Shown in pieces: positions 22,896-37,660 of a stretch of DNA of 64,000 nt (position 1 is the first letter of the stretch; each line of letters opens with the position of its first letter). A program made the translations under genes and the position numbers. This DNA is from Amanita rubescens (lineage: Eukaryota; Basidiomycota; Agaricomycetes; Agaricales; Amanitaceae), in assembly GCA_015039365.1 (NCBI GenBank), contig WION01000005.1, positions 310,001 through 374,000 of the forward strand, written 5' to 3'. The notes beneath the pieces are model-generated. The model was not told where the DNA came from and ran no database searches. It saw nothing but the letters and a program-made list of their open reading frames with translations.

Positions 22896-25800
22896 ATGTC
22901 CTCACCGCAACCAACTAAGAGAGCCAGGAGCTCTGACCTCTTTTCTCCTCTACGCCTCAATAGGATCTCGGCCCACTTCCAATACACCGCAGATGATTCT
23001 AAAACTCCCCTTAGATCCAACGATATTTATGACTACTCTCCTTCCAGCAACGGTATGCTATTTTGTCTACCAATTGTTATTGCTCTTACTTGACACGCGC
23101 CGCAACTGGCTTAGGCCCTGCTGTCCACGCCGCTCTGGCTCCGTCCACGATACACCGTCCCTCATCTGCCGGTGGCGTTTCTCTTCCCCCGAGCTCCCTT
23201 AAGAAGCGAGGGAGTCTCTTTGGAGCTGCCTCTGACGCCCTAGGCATTAAATTCGGTAGGAAGAGACCAAGCACTCCGGCCCGACTCCCTCCAAACGCAA
23301 CTATGCTTCCGGATATCATAGAAATTGCCGCTCATTCACCAGACGCGGAGTCAGAGGAGCGCGAACGCTTGAGGGAAGAGGCGGCTCAACTCTTGGGAAT
23401 TTCAGTTGACCAGGACACTCAATCCGTCACTCAAACTACAGAAGAAGACGAACCTAGCACTGAGATGTTCACTTCCCACGTCAATAGCTCCGAATTTGCT
23501 GGCAGGACATCTTTCACGAGGACAGAATTGGTCAATCGCTCCAGCAATTCCCTTCCATCACCTACACGACCCACCACCCACATGTCGCGTCGTTCTGGCT
23601 CCGTCATGACTCACAACCGGAGAAGCTCGAATTTTGCACCCCCAATTCCTCCATTTCCTGCTAGCGTCGATGCGTTGCAGGAATTCAAACAGCTCTCAGC
23701 ATCCTTTCCCAAGTACTATCCTTCTTCTAGTCTTCGGATTTTTGCTCTCTCAAAGAGCTGGAAGCTACGCTACATAATTTTAACATCCCCTCTAACGCTC
23801 GTAACTGGCGGTTCTGAACCGGCTGTCTCTTATCTTCATTTATTCAAATCATGCGCGGCAGGAGAGACCGAAACCGAGAGACTCGAAATTAACGAGGATA
23901 GCGTCGTGTTTATTGCGGAGGAGGATATAAGCGGCCGTAAACACGTCGTCAAAGTCGGTGGCCGTAGAGGGGGAGGCCCCAAGAAGGATCAAGTAGTCGA
24001 GGACGGTAAGGTCATGTGGTTCCTCCAGATTTCCGACTCTGCGGAATCACAGAGGTGGATATCTACCATAAAAGGTCTCATACTCGGGCAACGGTACGCA
24101 TTCACTCTCCGACATCTTGCGAAAATTGATTGTTTGCCAGTACTATCCGCGCTGGTTTGTCCATCCCAATGCACACAGGGGGCGGCGCTGAGCCGCGGGG
24201 TGATATGGACGTGATGTTGTCAATTCGACAACAAGGTATTGTCACAGCTCCTGCTTCAGCGCGGCAGAGCACCAGTAGCCCCCAACCAGGGCTTCCCGAT
24301 GGTAATTACGCATCGTCGATATCCTCGCAATCCGTAAAGTCCCAGGGCACAGGGCCGAAGACGCCGTCTTCAAATTCCGTGTCTGGATTCAAAAGCCTTT
24401 TTTCATCTAGGCCTCGTGCCGCCTCCCGCGCTACTTCCTTTGATTCTGAACGGGAGAACGAGTCCTACCCTAGTATGAATCATATGATGAGCAAACTGCG
24501 ACCAGGCACTGCGGATTCGAAAAGATCAGTTGAAAAGTCGTTTAAACCTCCGCTTCCGGGTTTTACTTCCAGTTTCTATCCTCTGCAGCGCAAAATTGTT
24601 CGTGGTGATCATGCTGGAGACTCGTCCTCCGATAGAACCGACATCGAAGGGTTTGCCTTGACAGCACGATGCAGGACAAATAGAGGCTCGGCGACCGGTA
24701 CTTCGCTACAACCTCCTCCAAGGAAACGTCGGACATCCGGAGCGGTAGCTTCACCCACGTCTGAAATAATAGCGTCACCCACGTCAACTATATGTCCCAG
24801 TCCCACAAGCGAGACTGCCGTTGAGCAGGCCCCTCGATTTAGCGATGAACCACCACGACCCGGTAGCCCCCGCTTGAGTCGTTTTGGCTCACCCCAGCAG
24901 AGGCCTCGCGTTCCATCTGTTCAATCTGTCTCAACCGTGGGATCTACTGACAATGGTACCAGCCAAGATCGGTCCAGCGTCAGCACTTCGCGGAGTGCAA
25001 GGAGGTGGTCACGGCAATCCGTCCTACCCACTAGATCAATTTTTTCTGGTGGTCCTCAGTCCGGATCCCCTCTAAGTGCACATCTTCAATCACATCCATT
25101 TGCTGCAGACCAAAATATAGATCGAACGTCATCCACCCAGTCAGCTGATAAGAATTCATTACCCGGCTTCACCCCTTCTAATCCGAGGCGTTCGTCTACT
25201 GCTTCTGCATTCAGTGTCAAATCTGCTGGCACGTCTCAATCTCTCGTTCCGCCACAAGGCCGGACCTCCCGGCCATCGTCCGCTCATCGAACATCGATGC
25301 CCCCTCCATCTAAACCAGCGCCCACATCTGCTCTTCCACCTGCTCCAGGCGAATCATCTCCCTCGTCGCCTACCAGGGCATCGTTCCGCGAATCTGTCGC
25401 CGTTCGTGTTGGAAGACTATCTGGTACAGTTTCGACCGCGTCACCCGATGGAAAATCGGTCAAATCGCATCGGCGCGCCTCCATCGGCAGCTATTTCTTA
25501 CAGCCTCCTCACTATTATCATAGCACATCATCACTGAAAGATGTCCCTTCGTATCCTGACTTACACTCTCCTCGTCCCATTCGGCCGTTGCCTCCTACAC
25601 CAACTACTCCTCAAACCCCAGATTTACCTCCTCCGCCTCCGCAGCGGGAAAGTCTGTTCAAACGGAGATTACGCATTCTCAGTGCTCCAGCTACGACATC
25701 TACTTCCGATAATATACCCAGTCACACGTTTCAATCACGTTTGAATACAATAGCAAGCTCTTTAATCCAAACGTCCAAGCCGGCGACGATGCCTACCCTA

Positions 25801-26115
25801 ATATCCCAACCTTCGACTCCCATTGCGGAGAAAATAATTTCATCACAAAATGATCCTAGTTTTTGGCGATTCGATACCCCGACAATACCCACTTTACCTT
25901 CGCCACGACCTTTGCCTCCAACTCCTGACCAATGGCACGGAATGACGTCTTTATTACCACCGCCACGCCGAAGTTCGAAACATATAACCGCTGCTGAAAT
26001 TCCTGATTCTGAAGCCGCACCAACGCCCAAACCTCCCACAGCGGAAAATGAACATAGATTGATATCCCTCTCACGTCCGGGTTCTGTTGTTTCATTAGGT
26101 ATTGTCAGCGTGTAA
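22896..26115 (+). CDS. Large disordered PH-domain protein
   Basis: ATG at 22896 gives MSSPQPTKRARSSDLFSPLR. One intron (about 23052-23113) joins to GPAVHAALAPSTIHRPSSAG. A second (about 24093-24144) joins the PH domain to the long tail. The PH-like fold lies near residues 220-370: YYPSSSLRIFALSKSWKLRY and IILTSP, ending VMWFLQISDSAESQRWISTI plus KGLILGQR, the typical PH C-terminal helix with its tryptophan. The remaining 600 residues are Ser/Pro/Thr-rich and disordered, with short tandem units (ASPTSEII, ASPTSTIC, PSPTSETA near 24750-24810) and polyproline stretches. The rest shows no enzyme motif. PH domains suggest membrane phosphoinositide binding, and the polyproline and Ser-rich tail suggests a scaffold regulated by phosphorylation; both are inference. 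It converges on PRP8 with 129 bp between stops. Confidence 0.78.
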
Positions 26116-26244
26116 AAGTAGGATTCGGGCATTTTTGCTCATATATACGTTGTACTATTATATTTCAATTGCAAATAAATACACTACTTTCCTCAATTAT
26201 TTTGTCACAACGTAAAAAAAGTACAAAACGGTTATCATGACTGC

Positions 26245-29200
26245 CTATGCAAAGCTGTTTTCGATATCGGCGCTATCCTCTCCTTGTTCCATGCTTGCGA
26301 ACTGGAATGAAATACTTAGTAAAGGTCTCTTTGGCACAATAAAGAAGACATACAGTCAAAAAGGCCGCTGGACGATGTTCCTCTGCCCAGAAGAGTAGAG
26401 GCGTATCCAGAATCATTGAATAACTCAGGGTTGGCGTCCAAAGTTGGGTCAGGCCAATCCCGTAATTCCAGATACGCCCTTCAGGCGCAAGCGTCATTCC
26501 CAAAATTCGATCAGATAAGAGAAGTTGGACACGCTCAGACATATTCGGGTTGAAGCCCTGAGAACAAATCAGCTTTTTCGCTCTACTTAATATATACCGA
26601 TTAACTTACCGATGGATTGAGTGACGTATCTTGATTTTTCCTTCCCCATTCGAAACCGGCTATGGTGAGACAATGGGCCGACAATGATACTGAGCCAGGG
26701 GTGAAGGAAGCGGTGATACATAGTGTCGAAGAGCCCCATTCAGGATGGTCAGCCATCAATTTCGCTTGGTTGGTCACATCCGTCGGCGACAGGTGGTTGA
26801 TCTCGAGCGCTTGTGTCTTGATCCACCCAAGAGGCTCAAGATCTTTGAGCAGGAAATCATCCTTGGGGAACTGTGACGGTAGTTCGACGCTGTTATTACT
26901 CCCGCGTTGGGGCAGGAATGCAATAGCTTTGATTTCCTTTACTTGCTTGTTATCTGGAGGTGATGCACCGTACAAGAACGCGGCGACCTGCGTTCGGAGA
27001 TCGGAGGCCGATATGAAAGCTCGAAGTATATTCTTCGGGAGAACATAAGTATACGAGGCTGCGTCGTCTTTGACATCGTCGTTAGAGACGTAGATGTGTT
27101 GCAGACGAAGTGGTAGATGTGTCGCTGATATAGCCCGTACTCGCCAATCAGACTTGCTGCTAAACACTTGCTGCTCATAGTTGGTAGTGGTAACAGTTTG
27201 AATCGTGTCACCATGCACGTTCGTCGTTTGTCTAGGTGGGTAGATGTAAGGATAATCAGGGGACACGATATGTTAAGAACTTACGTTTGCACTGCGGTGA
27301 TTTGACCCTGTGCTTCAGTGCTCTTTTCCAACTCGGCCATTTGCTGCCGCTGAACAGACGGTGCTGCAATCTCTTGTCCAAGGATGATATCTCGTATTTC
27401 ACTAGCAGTCAGAGAGGCGACATTGACATTGTTACGCTTGCCGAAGTCCGCAAGAATCAAATCCTTCATCGCAACTTCTACTTTGATCCATTCCTCGTCC
27501 GAGAGTGATGGCCAAACAAAGTGAGGCTCAGTGATAGTGGACTTGTCTGGATGCAGAATGATTTTAGCCTTCTCGTTGTTTACGTGTAATCCTCTGAGGA
27601 GAAGAATCACGCGAGAGAATGCGGTGTAACTGGAGATTGATTTCAGCCAGTCATCTAGTACCAGATTAGTTACGTCAATAGACGAGAATACACGGGATAT
27701 TCGCTCACCATACAAACTGAATAGCACCATCTGAGGTTGCGTAGCTCTCAGAATAAGATCACCAAACTTCTCCATCTTCATGCAAGCCTGGAACGGCAAT
27801 TGTAATTCGCTTCCCTTGATAACGATGTTCGGGAAATCAAGCAAGTGAACCTCTAGAGGATCTAACATGCCCTTTCTCGTGACGATAACCTGCTTTGGTT
27901 GTTCTTCAACGGGTAACGACCTGACCAAAGCAGCAACTTCTTCGGCTGTCTTCCACTTCGCAAGCTGACCAAGACGTTTTTGCCCAGCCCATACACTGGT
28001 ATGAATGATCTTCAAGAAGAGTTGACCGGAACGAGGATTGAATATGAAGATAGCACCGTTAATAGGCTTCGTCGTCAAGTTTCCTTCGAACGTCTTGTGG
28101 ATGGTGACACGATAGACATTGGTATCGTCGACGAACCAAATGATTTGGTTCGAGAACAATTCCGAGTAGTTCTGACTGTTCAGGTATGGTTCCGTCGGCT
28201 CGGATGAATAGAGTTGCAAGCCCTTGCGTATACGCTCACGGAGAACATGGCAAGCTGGGTTAGCCTTCATGACTTTAGCCATGGCTTGCTGGATCAAAGG
28301 CTTCAATCCCGGGAACCAATTGCCGAAGGCCGACCACAAGTTATACGCCAAGTCCATACCAATCATGACACCTGTCGGTGAAGGATATATACTCATGGAA
28401 TCCGAGACGTAATCCAGGAATTTAGCACGAGTATATCGTTCAATGTCGTGAGAATCAAAGTCACCCCAGCGAAGTTGAACGTCAATCCAGAACTTGTTAC
28501 TCGTTGTGCCGTCAAGGACATCCTTCGCATCCGTCGCTAGTGATGGGCGGGCAATATTCCACTTGTACGAAGAGAATAGGAGAATATCAGCGCAAGATGA
28601 GTTCATCTTGTAACTCTTGCGTGGATGGATAGTCTCCTTTTGCACTGTCTCAATTTGAAGCGGTTCCAGTTCTTGATCGAATACTTGACACAAATCCATA
28701 ACCACACTCTCGTGAATCTTCTGCCACAAGTGGGCACGGAATATTTGAATCAAACTGATCTTGAGAGTTGGTATCTTTCCATGCATGAATATACCTGTCA
28801 GGTCAAGTTGCACTTGAAAACCGACGTAGACGTTGGCACGGTTAATGGTTGGACTCCACCAGAGGGTGAACCGACGATTGGGAATTTGATTGAGACCAGA
28901 TCGCTGAGCGTTAGTCAGCTTCTTGTACCGCATCGACTCCTCGAATCCAGAAGCCTTCTCCCAGAACAAACCTTCCCAGGTTGGGAAGTATGTCCCTTTG
29001 AACAATGTATGCTCCAAGATACCCTCGACACCACCTAGCGCTGCGATGACATCAACACGATAGTTGTTGAGTTGCCACAGCTTCCCATCGTGTCGCTGAG
29101 ACGTCCACCAGAATGGGTTATGCTTCAGAAGCTGGTACTGTTTCCAGTCCGTGCGCACACGCCAGCCACGGTCATACGCCAGCGTGTGCCTGTCCTTCTG

Positions 29201-31724
29201 GAACAAAGTGTTAATGCGAGGAATACCACGATCCCAACTATCCTCGAGATCTTCCAGAGTGAGACGGCGATTTTGGGCGTTGGCTTCCTTCCTCTTCATT
29301 GAGTACTCTGACCAGACTCGAGCAGAATCAAGAAACTCGGCCTCCCACGGCTGAAGGTAGCGATACAGGTTGGGAATCAGTTGATCCTCCTCGTGAGTCA
29401 TACCAGCTCTGAAATGCGTCACAGCGACGTCCGTCTGCTTCGACCATCGCAAGTCGCTTTGAGGAATGAGGACGTGACCCATGGATAACATGCCCAAACC
29501 ACCCAATTCCTTGGGAGTGTAGAACACAACAGGAGGGAAACGGGAAGGCATTTTACTGTTCAACCCAATCTTGACACGCGTCTGAATCTTGTTTTCTGCC
29601 TTGACCAGAGCATCTAATAGCTCGTTCGTATGGATAACCGCCTCTCGATAGTACGTCATCAAGCCGATGAGCGCCGTATTCCACTTGTTCACAATCTTGG
29701 AGAACGTGGTGGATCCCGAGCTCATCAAAACTTGACGGATACGGTTATTGAACTGTTGTACACCTTCATCCGAAACGCGCAGGAATGCTTGGGCCGTGCG
29801 TTCTTTAGTTTGTTCATTCGTGAGGTTCCAGACAGCATCCTTGAGCGAGAACTGGTCCCCAGACATAGTCCTGTTCTTCGGTAGAATGCGTACTTCGAAT
29901 CCACACATAGAGAATAGGAGCTGCGGGTTGTTTTGAGAATAGACGCTGACGAACGTATCTTCCCATTCAATAGTAGTCAAAGACCTGGGCAAGCTCTGTT
30001 TCACGTTCCAGAAAACAGCACGACCCAGATTAACGTCGTGTTTGATCAACCTCATACGGCAATCTCTTGGCCAGCAACGCTTATTATTGTAGCCAATCAC
30101 ATTGTTATTCGTAGGATCAGGATTCGCCGAAAGGTAGCGCTGGATAAGGTCCCTGGCCTCATCCGCCGTGAAGCGGAAGAGAATGTGAATGCGATCAACA
30201 TAACGCGAGTAAAGCCGAACAGGGTGGCGCGTCTCTGTGGCAGAATCACGATACTGCAGGAAATTATTGGGCTGGTTAGGTGGCCCTGCCATCTCGCTAG
30301 CACGTTGCAAGCCAAGAATAAGGAGATCCAACACCAAGCCGTAGTACTGGAAGACGAAGGCAGAAAATTGGAGGCCACGGATGAGACCGAAACCATTGGT
30401 ATGTGCCATGTCCTTGTAGGTTAGCACAGTATTGTTCTTCGCAGTGATATAATCGGCCAAATTGTGGTCAAGAATGAGACGAAGCAGGCGATTCAAGAGC
30501 GTCAAGTCAATCTTCTCATAGACCTTGGATAGGACTGTTTCCATCATGACGACGCACTCCCCTTCACTCGTCTCCCATATGTCCGTCAAGTTATTGATTC
30601 CTTGACACCACTTATAGACAAGCAGTGGTGGAGGCTCGGTATCAGCTGGCTTGATCCATGCAGGGAACAAGCCACGTTTGTCTGCCTCGAAGAACAAGAA
30701 CTGATCAAGATAGGCGTCCGTAATTTTCTCGATGGGCTCGATATCGTAGACTGGGACGAGTTTGTCATACGTGTCGAAAAATTCAATGCCCGATTCTTTG
30801 AAAGCACGTTGCGTCAATAGGAGACGCTTGATACGAGATAGGCCTATATCATGTTAGTTAGCCAACATTTACCTTAACAACGAAATAGACTTACACTCAT
30901 GAGGATTGTCATAGGCCTGCTCGATGAGGGCCAGTTCTTCACGCTGAGATTGATTGAGTCGCCCTTTAACGGAATAAGCCTCCTTCAACTTTTCGAGTGC
31001 CAAAACCAGGAGCTTGGTGTCGTGCTTGTAGGACAGGGGAGGGAATGGAATAGGAGAGAATTTCCTGCTCTCCAACCAGTGGACAGTGGAAGTATAGACA
31101 GCAACGGCTTCCTCAGCGCTGATATAAGGACCATCCTTCAGATAAGCATGTTGACGTTCCTGTTCAGCTTTCAAATACAGACCTAAAATAGAGGACAAGT
31201 TAGAATTCGCATCATGTTGGGAAGGATCGTACGCACGCGTTAATCTACCAAGATTCTTTTTCACAACGGCCTTATCGACAGTAGCACCTCGCCTGATACG
31301 TTCTCGGTTGTAATGCGCAACCGACACCCACCAATCTGCCTTGCTTTTGATATAACGTAAAATGATGTTCTCGATGGCAGTAGGCATCCCTGGAACCTTC
31401 CAAGGTATATTGGCCTTCCAACATCTCCATGCTTCCGACAAGTGCTGCAAGATCGTCTTGGCCTTGTTCTGTTTGATAGACTCGGGCATCATGTCCAGGA
31501 TATCGTGCATGACAGCAGCGCGCAGCTCCAGGTCATAATGCGATTCAACACGTTGTTTGGTCACAGTCTTCGCAATGCCCTTGCTATTTCTCCCCTCGAA
31601 TTGACGAGCCAATAAATTACCTAGCCATCGCTCAAGAAGAGGCACGATGCCACGCATGAAGAAAAGCCACACGCGCCAACCGGGTGCCCAGAAGCCGACA
31701 CCAGGACCTTTTCCAACAGGCCCG

Positions 31725-31755
<31 letters not shown>

Positions 31756-33741
31756 AATCCTTGGTCATGCGCACTTGCCTCATGAGTTTGTACTTGTACC
31801 GGTACATTCCAGTCAATGCACCAATATGGGCAAAGATGTACTGGAGGGCATCAGCAAGCTGGAACGCATCGACGTTGCCGAGGCGGAATTGAACATGCGC
31901 ATCCACAACAAGTTTGGTCAAGCGCAAGATTTCACGGCACAAGTGGAATGCATTCCCAAATCGTGACTTTTTGCGCTCCTTAGTGGTCAAAGTTTTGACA
32001 GGTTTCAGGTTCATGTTGTAGTCAAGGTGGAGATAGTTTAGATTTTTGCGGTGAATGAGAAGGTTGAGCATATTATAACCTTGACGACAGACTTGTAATC
32101 CGGCTTCAACCCAATCCAACTTGGTTGTCTGGAAGAACTTGGTCGCTTTCAATTGCCTGAACAAGTTCTTCTTCGACATAGCCTTTTCAGACTTCGTATG
32201 AAGCGCGTTCAACACGAAGCACTTGAGAAGTTTTTGATAAGACACTCGAACTTTGACGGGCTGACCGGGAGGACAATGCTCCAAGTACCAGTCTTTAACG
32301 AGAGGAATATCTTGAGCCCTCCTCATGCGACCAGAACGACGACTATACGGATCGGGCGCCCACCAAAGCGCGATGGCATCGGCAGTCAAGTCATTCTCTA
32401 GCTCCTTGTCCTCCAAGAAAGGCACGACATGTTCAGGGAGCTCGAAGGTATCATTGTCAGCGCCATTGGGGCCAAAAATGCTGTCTTCGTGAGAAGCGAG
32501 GGGCATATTTTTCGGCACTAAGCCGCGCAGAGAGATAGGGTTGATTAGAGGGTCAAAGTAGAATGCCGGGAGATCTGGGTCATCCGTCCTGATGTAGACG
32601 TTCTTGGGGAAGTGGTATGGAGAAATCTGGACGGAGCGGGGCAAGGAATTATACAGGTGCGGGAATGCGACCTTGTATTCGGTTCTTATCTGCTGACGAA
32701 TGATGACTTTGTTGATATCATTGAACTCGTTCCAATCTTCGTCATATAGATCCATGTCCCTGTACAAAGGTTCGAACTTTGGCCCACCGGGAATAGCCAT
32801 ATTCAAAGCCTTGGCACTGAAAAATGACCTTTTGTCGAACAGATAACTTGCATTCTTGTCGGCGTGGTCAGACAATAAAGTTCGACCAAGTCGATATAAA
32901 TTCGCCATCACTGGCAGTGGTAAAGACCAGTACTTGTAGGAAGGTCCATTGACGTGCGGTGTATCGACGAGGGGTTTTGGATCATAAAACCAGTCGATGA
33001 CTGCAGCGTCTTCTTCGGTATCGAGTTCGAGTTGAATAGCCTCCAGGGGCTCGACGTCCAGTACGTTATCACCATAGTCGAGAGGAGGTTCTTCATCGTC
33101 AAACGGAGGGAAGCGCATTCGTTTGAAATGTCGTCGGTCGCGCTTCTCGCGTCGCATGGCCAACCACATAGTGCTCCATTGAGAGTGATAAACGGGCTCG
33201 ATAACGCGAGGAATCTCATTCACGAAGGTGATGGCGCCGGTGATGTGGTACAAGACAGGAACTTCGCGCACTTGTTCCCAAGGATATGGGATGTTTTCAA
33301 GCAACTTCATGACAGCATGGGGTACATACTTGAGAGCACCAAGATGTACACGCTTGTCGTTACGGAACTTGCGGTTACTCATATCACCATGGTCTTTGAT
33401 GATTTTTCGAACGTGCTCAGGAGGGAGGTCCTGTGATATTCGTCATGAGCATACAGCCGTGCTCACGATGAACGAACAAACGTACCTGTTTTCCCATATC
33501 CACATACCCCCCTTTCCGCTTCTCACCATAACGTTTCCTTTGCATTTGCACCCATTTTTGTGATTTTTGAGCAATGACTAGGGAGGAAGAGTTTAAGCGC
33601 GTAATAAAATAAAATGAGAGGAAAATTACCTTCTGGAGGCAAACGATGGATGGAAGAGTCGTTAGTTTTCATGGGCTTCATGGGCGGCATGCCCGGAGGT
33701 GGTGGTGGGATAAAGCCCGGAGGTGGAGGAGGAAAATTCAT
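26245..33741 (-). CDS. PRP8: Pre-mRNA splicing factor Prp8 (U5 snRNP core)
   Basis: This is the scaffold of the spliceosome active site. The start at 33739-33741 gives [20 protein letters not shown], the usual proline-rich Prp8 opening. Exons near 33.5 kb encode the [20 protein letters not shown] region. Two very long exons (about 30869-33382 and 27281-30817) contain [20 protein letters not shown], the reverse-transcriptase-like and endonuclease-like regions, and [20 protein letters not shown]. The last exons carry the RNase H-like and Jab1/MPN domains. Splicing the final intron (about 26296-26357) gives [18 protein letters not shown] and ends in DIENSFA, matching the Prp8 C-terminal tail that regulates Brr2. 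Total length is near 2350 residues, normal for the family. No intein interrupts it, although PRP8 is a frequent intein site in fungi. Confidence 0.97.
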
Positions 33742-33903
33742 CCTCACAAGTTGAATGTTGTGAAGAGAGATGAAGCTCGCTGATGTAAGCGAAATTGCGA
33801 ACGTGAGTGAACTGACTCGCACGGGCCCGTAGTCACGCTCACGGACATGTCACCCCAGTATTTCATCAAGTGTCTATTCGAGTCCTACATATGTGCATAC
33901 TAC

Positions 33904-35152
33904 TCATGATGAATTTGTGAACAAGCCTTTACTTGAAGAAAGTTCCGCTCCAAGCTTGTATCCCGTCACCTAAAAGTAATATATTCAGCAGAGGTAGGGG
34001 TTCATATTCATCTACGCGTACCTTATCCCAATCCATCTTCTGCCGCGTCATTGGTAGTGCCCGCCGCAGGCCCTTGAATATCTTCTCACCCATATCTTGA
34101 TACGAGACAGCCAACGCTTGTTGATAATTACTTTCTTCCTTTTCAATTAACGCAAGAATCTTGGGTCCGGCTGTTTCGTCGACTATCGTAGAAGGCAGGT
34201 CGAAAGAAACGTCATGGGTTGTTGCGAGTTGAACCTAGTGTAGCCCCCCTCAGTTCATCCCTATGTGTTGTATTTGAAGACTCACATTTCCTTGCTCATA
34301 ATAATGGACATTTACTAAAACCTTGCCAACCACTGTTTTCTCCTCCATATCAATGTCATATTGCGATCGCCATCTACCGGACCTTACGCAAAGCACGTCA
34401 ATCAAACAGAGTACACGAAATGCCGAAACGACTTGCCAATAATTTGCCGGATTATATTTGTTCGCGACGATCTGGATGATGAACTGCTTCGTGCTCCCAG
34501 ACTTTGCAAACACAGAGGTAACTCCATCGTGATAATGTGATGAGAGATATGTCAAAGTAGCACTCTCCAGAGCAGAGCTGAGAGCGCGTTAGAATTGACG
34601 AAAATGCTGACTCGCGCAGGATGTACCGAAAAGGTTCAGAATCGGAATCCACCTGGAAAGGTTGAGGATCTGATGCTTCCTACATTCAGATATCCTGGCG
34701 TTACATTGGCTCTACAGGGTCAAAGTGGAAACGAGCAGAACTCACAAGGCTGATATGGTCGAATGCAAAACTTGTCTTCGAACGCGGGTCCAAGAATCGC
34801 TCCTCGTCTTCGAAAAGCGGTGGAACTTCGCCAATCTCGCTGACTATGGTCTGAACTGGTTATGACGATAGATCCTTCACGAAGGTCAATCGTCGACGTA
34901 CCTGATGGTTGTTTCCGGGAACATCGACGGTAATGAATTGTGCAAGGTTATATTCCTTCAACGCAGGGCGAATCCCTTCTTGGAGCAGATCATCGTGCGA
35001 GATGATGTTGCGGATGTCTAAGAGTGCGACCAGTGAAAGTTAAGGGTTGTGGTTCGAAGGTGTTTCATACCATTTAGAACATCGTTAATCTCTCCGGGGG
35101 GTGATTGAAGGACAAAGTTTGCAATCGCCTGCACTCGGTCTGACGCGTCCAT
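33904..35152 (-). CDS. CAP1: F-actin-capping protein subunit alpha
   Basis: The alpha subunit forms a heterodimer with beta and caps actin barbed ends. The start at 35150-35152 gives MDASDRVQAIANFVLQSPPG and EINDVLN. Later exons give DIRNIISHDDLLQEGIRPAL, VPGNNHQ and TIVSEIGEVPPLFEDEERFL plus DPRSKTSFAFDH, ATLTYLSSHYHDGVTSVFAK, QFIIQIVANKYNPANYW, SGRWRSQYDIDMEEKTVVGK and LVNVHYYEQGN. The end is LAVSYQDMGEKIFKGLRRAL and PMTRQKMDWDKV, with the last exon TGYKLGAELSSSKGLFTNSS. These are the hallmark stretches of capZ-alpha, including the basic C-terminal actin-contacting tentacle. The gene has many short introns. It sits 105 bp downstream of the leucyl aminopeptidase gene on the same strand. Confidence 0.95.
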
Positions 35153-35257
35153 TGGAAAGAGCGGATGAAGAGTAAGTAAGTGATCAATCGGACTCGGATT
35201 TCGCCGATTATATTTAGCTATCTTAAGGTCGACGTCTTTACACTACACTACGTCGTC

Positions 35258-37603
<2,346 letters not shown>

Positions 37604-37660
37604 CGAAAATGGAAATGAGCTGTAACACTCTTCTATAAATAGCTTTAGCCTTTTGATCTA

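Noticed and set aside
29933..30424. 163-codon plus-strand frame
   Set aside because: Antisense to the strongly conserved PRP8 coding exon; no independent support.
26245..33741. Intein in PRP8
   Set aside because: PRP8 is a frequent fungal intein host, so I looked for one; the reading runs through the conserved blocks with normal length and no Hint or endonuclease motifs.
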